Assembly (NCBI GenBank): GCA_004296925.1
Contig: SCVI01000019.1
Coordinates: 1-6,441, forward strand
Length of the DNA: 6,441 bases
Direction: 5' to 3'
Source: Patescibacteria group bacterium
GTDB taxonomy: Bacteria > Patescibacteriota > Minisyncoccia > Phycocordibacterales > Phycocordibacteraceae
This document shows positions 6,150-6,441 of the stretch, one piece after another; the stretch's first letter is position 1, and the number at the start of each line of letters is the position of its first letter. Made by a program: the position numbers and the translations under genes. The notes beneath the pieces are model-generated. The model was not told where the DNA came from. It searched no databases and worked only from the letters and a program-made list of their open reading frames with translations.

Positions 6150-6174
6150 CGAAATTATATTCTTAGGATATAAT
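6146..6174 (+). promoter_or_regulatory. Consensus sigma70 promoter overlapping the dsbB stop codon
   Basis: TTGACG (6146-6151), exactly 17 bases and a perfect TATAAT (6169-6174) form the strongest promoter in the window. The -35 box contains the dsbB stop codon TGA (6147-6149). The transcript should start near 6181, giving a leader of about 70 bases before the ATG at 6250. This contrasts with the apparent leaderless starts elsewhere in the window. Confidence 0.88.
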
Positions 6175-6228
6175 CACTACATAATCAATCTCCAAATATT
6201 GTTTTAAAGGGCATTATCCTCGAAACAC

Positions 6229-6249
6229 AACTTTTGGAACACAAAAGTT
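6229..6249 (+). promoter_or_regulatory. Leader hairpin touching the start codon
   Basis: AACTTTTG (6229-6236) and CAAAAGTT (6242-6249) are perfect reverse complements around a 5-base loop GAACA, and the ATG begins at the very next base. The only Shine-Dalgarno-like bases, GGA at 6236-6238, fall at the loop. The stem is AT-rich and modest in strength, so it could melt with temperature or be opened by a protein. A role in controlling translation of this gene is inference; the inverted repeat is directly visible. Confidence 0.6.
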
Positions 6250-6441
6250 ATGCAACGAGGAAGTACAGGTAGTCAGGGTAATTTTTCTAGATCACGACCA
6301 GGAGGTGGTGGTTCTAATTCGCGTGGATCACGACCTTATAGTGGCGGTTCACGAAGTGGCGGTGGCAGTAGTCGAGGAGGACCACGAGGTGGACGTTCAC
6401 GCTTTAATAGAGGTGGGGGTTCACGCGGAGATCGGAAGAGC
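6250..6441 (+). CDS. Gly/Arg/Ser-rich protein start, 3'-truncated; possibly a DEAD-box RNA helicase
   Basis: An ATG at 6250 opens a frame that runs off the window after 64 codons. The peptide is low-complexity, with repeated RGG, SRG, GGGS and SRP units and almost no hydrophobic residues: an intrinsically disordered RGG-type segment expected to bind RNA. From memory, DEAD/DEAH-box helicases of Patescibacteria often begin with such a tail before the helicase core, so that is my best guess. An RNA-binding or single-strand-binding protein is also possible, and no catalytic motif is present. A consensus promoter and a leader of about 70 bases support a real start. Bases 6429-6441 are adapter, so residues 61-64 (DRKS) are artificial and the genuine sequence ends at 6428. 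Confidence 0.75.
   Translation, partial: MQRGSTGSQGNFSRSRPGGGGSNSRGSRPYSGGSRSGGGSSRGGPRGGRSRFNRGGGSRGDRKS
6429..6441 (+). other. Illumina adapter remnant at contig end
   Basis: The last 13 bases, AGATCGGAAGAGC, are identical to the common core of the Illumina TruSeq adapters and end exactly at the last base of the window. This is unremoved adapter read-through carried into the assembly, not biology. It marks 6441 as the contig end and means the last codons of the truncated gene must be trimmed. Confidence 0.96.

Noticed and set aside
1..6441. CRISPR array, tRNA, rRNA or a defence island
   Set aside because: No spaced direct repeats, cloverleaf or ribosomal RNA sequence was seen, and the recognisable genes are housekeeping or envelope redox genes.

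Overview
The window reads as a piece of bacterial chromosome, probably from an uncultivated member of the Candidate Phyla Radiation (Patescibacteria, Parcubacteria-like). I infer this from general resemblance, not from a marker gene. The clues are an atypical PurM, tightly packed genes, an almost complete absence of Shine-Dalgarno sites, small anchored proteins of unknown function, and a Gly/Arg/Ser-rich protein start of the kind I remember from helicases of that group. Stops are TAA, TAG and one TGA, with no in-frame TGA inside any gene, so the TGA-as-glycine code of Gracilibacteria does not apply. All eight genes lie on the + strand. The left edge cuts a gene. The right edge is almost certainly a true contig end, because the last 13 bases equal the Illumina adapter core.

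Layout. Bases 1-2047 carry two purine genes: a 5'-truncated, divergent purM (AIR synthase family) and purC (SAICAR synthetase). Bases 2048-2313 are non-coding and hold a perfect 42-bp palindrome with 20-bp arms. Bases 2314-2745 carry two unrecognised small proteins (66 and 70 aa), each with one predicted membrane helix, closed by a strong intrinsic terminator at 2788-2812. Bases 2824-4611 are typA/bipA, a ribosome-associated GTPase. Bases 4630-6149 are a tight three-gene run: an anchored extracytoplasmic protein of a possible PsbP-like type, a membrane-anchored thioredoxin-fold protein with a DsbA-type CPHC site, and a DsbB-family thiol oxidase. A textbook promoter overlapping the dsbB stop then drives a gene whose RGG-rich start (possibly a DEAD-box helicase) runs off the contig.

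How it fits together. purM and purC supply two steps of de novo purine synthesis. The Trx-like/DsbB pair looks like a minimal disulfide-forming system: the anchored CPHC protein would oxidise exported proteins and DsbB would reoxidise it with quinone. TypA and the possible RNA helicase both belong to ribosome or RNA maintenance but have separate promoters.

The most interesting signals are three genes whose -10 box ends exactly 7 nt before ATG (apparent leaderless mRNAs), the palindrome, the compact CPHC-Trx/DsbB oxidation module with an extra N-terminal helix in DsbB, a hairpin touching the start codon of the last gene, and the adapter remnant at the contig end. I found no CRISPR array, tRNA, rRNA, transposase or convincing new defence system.
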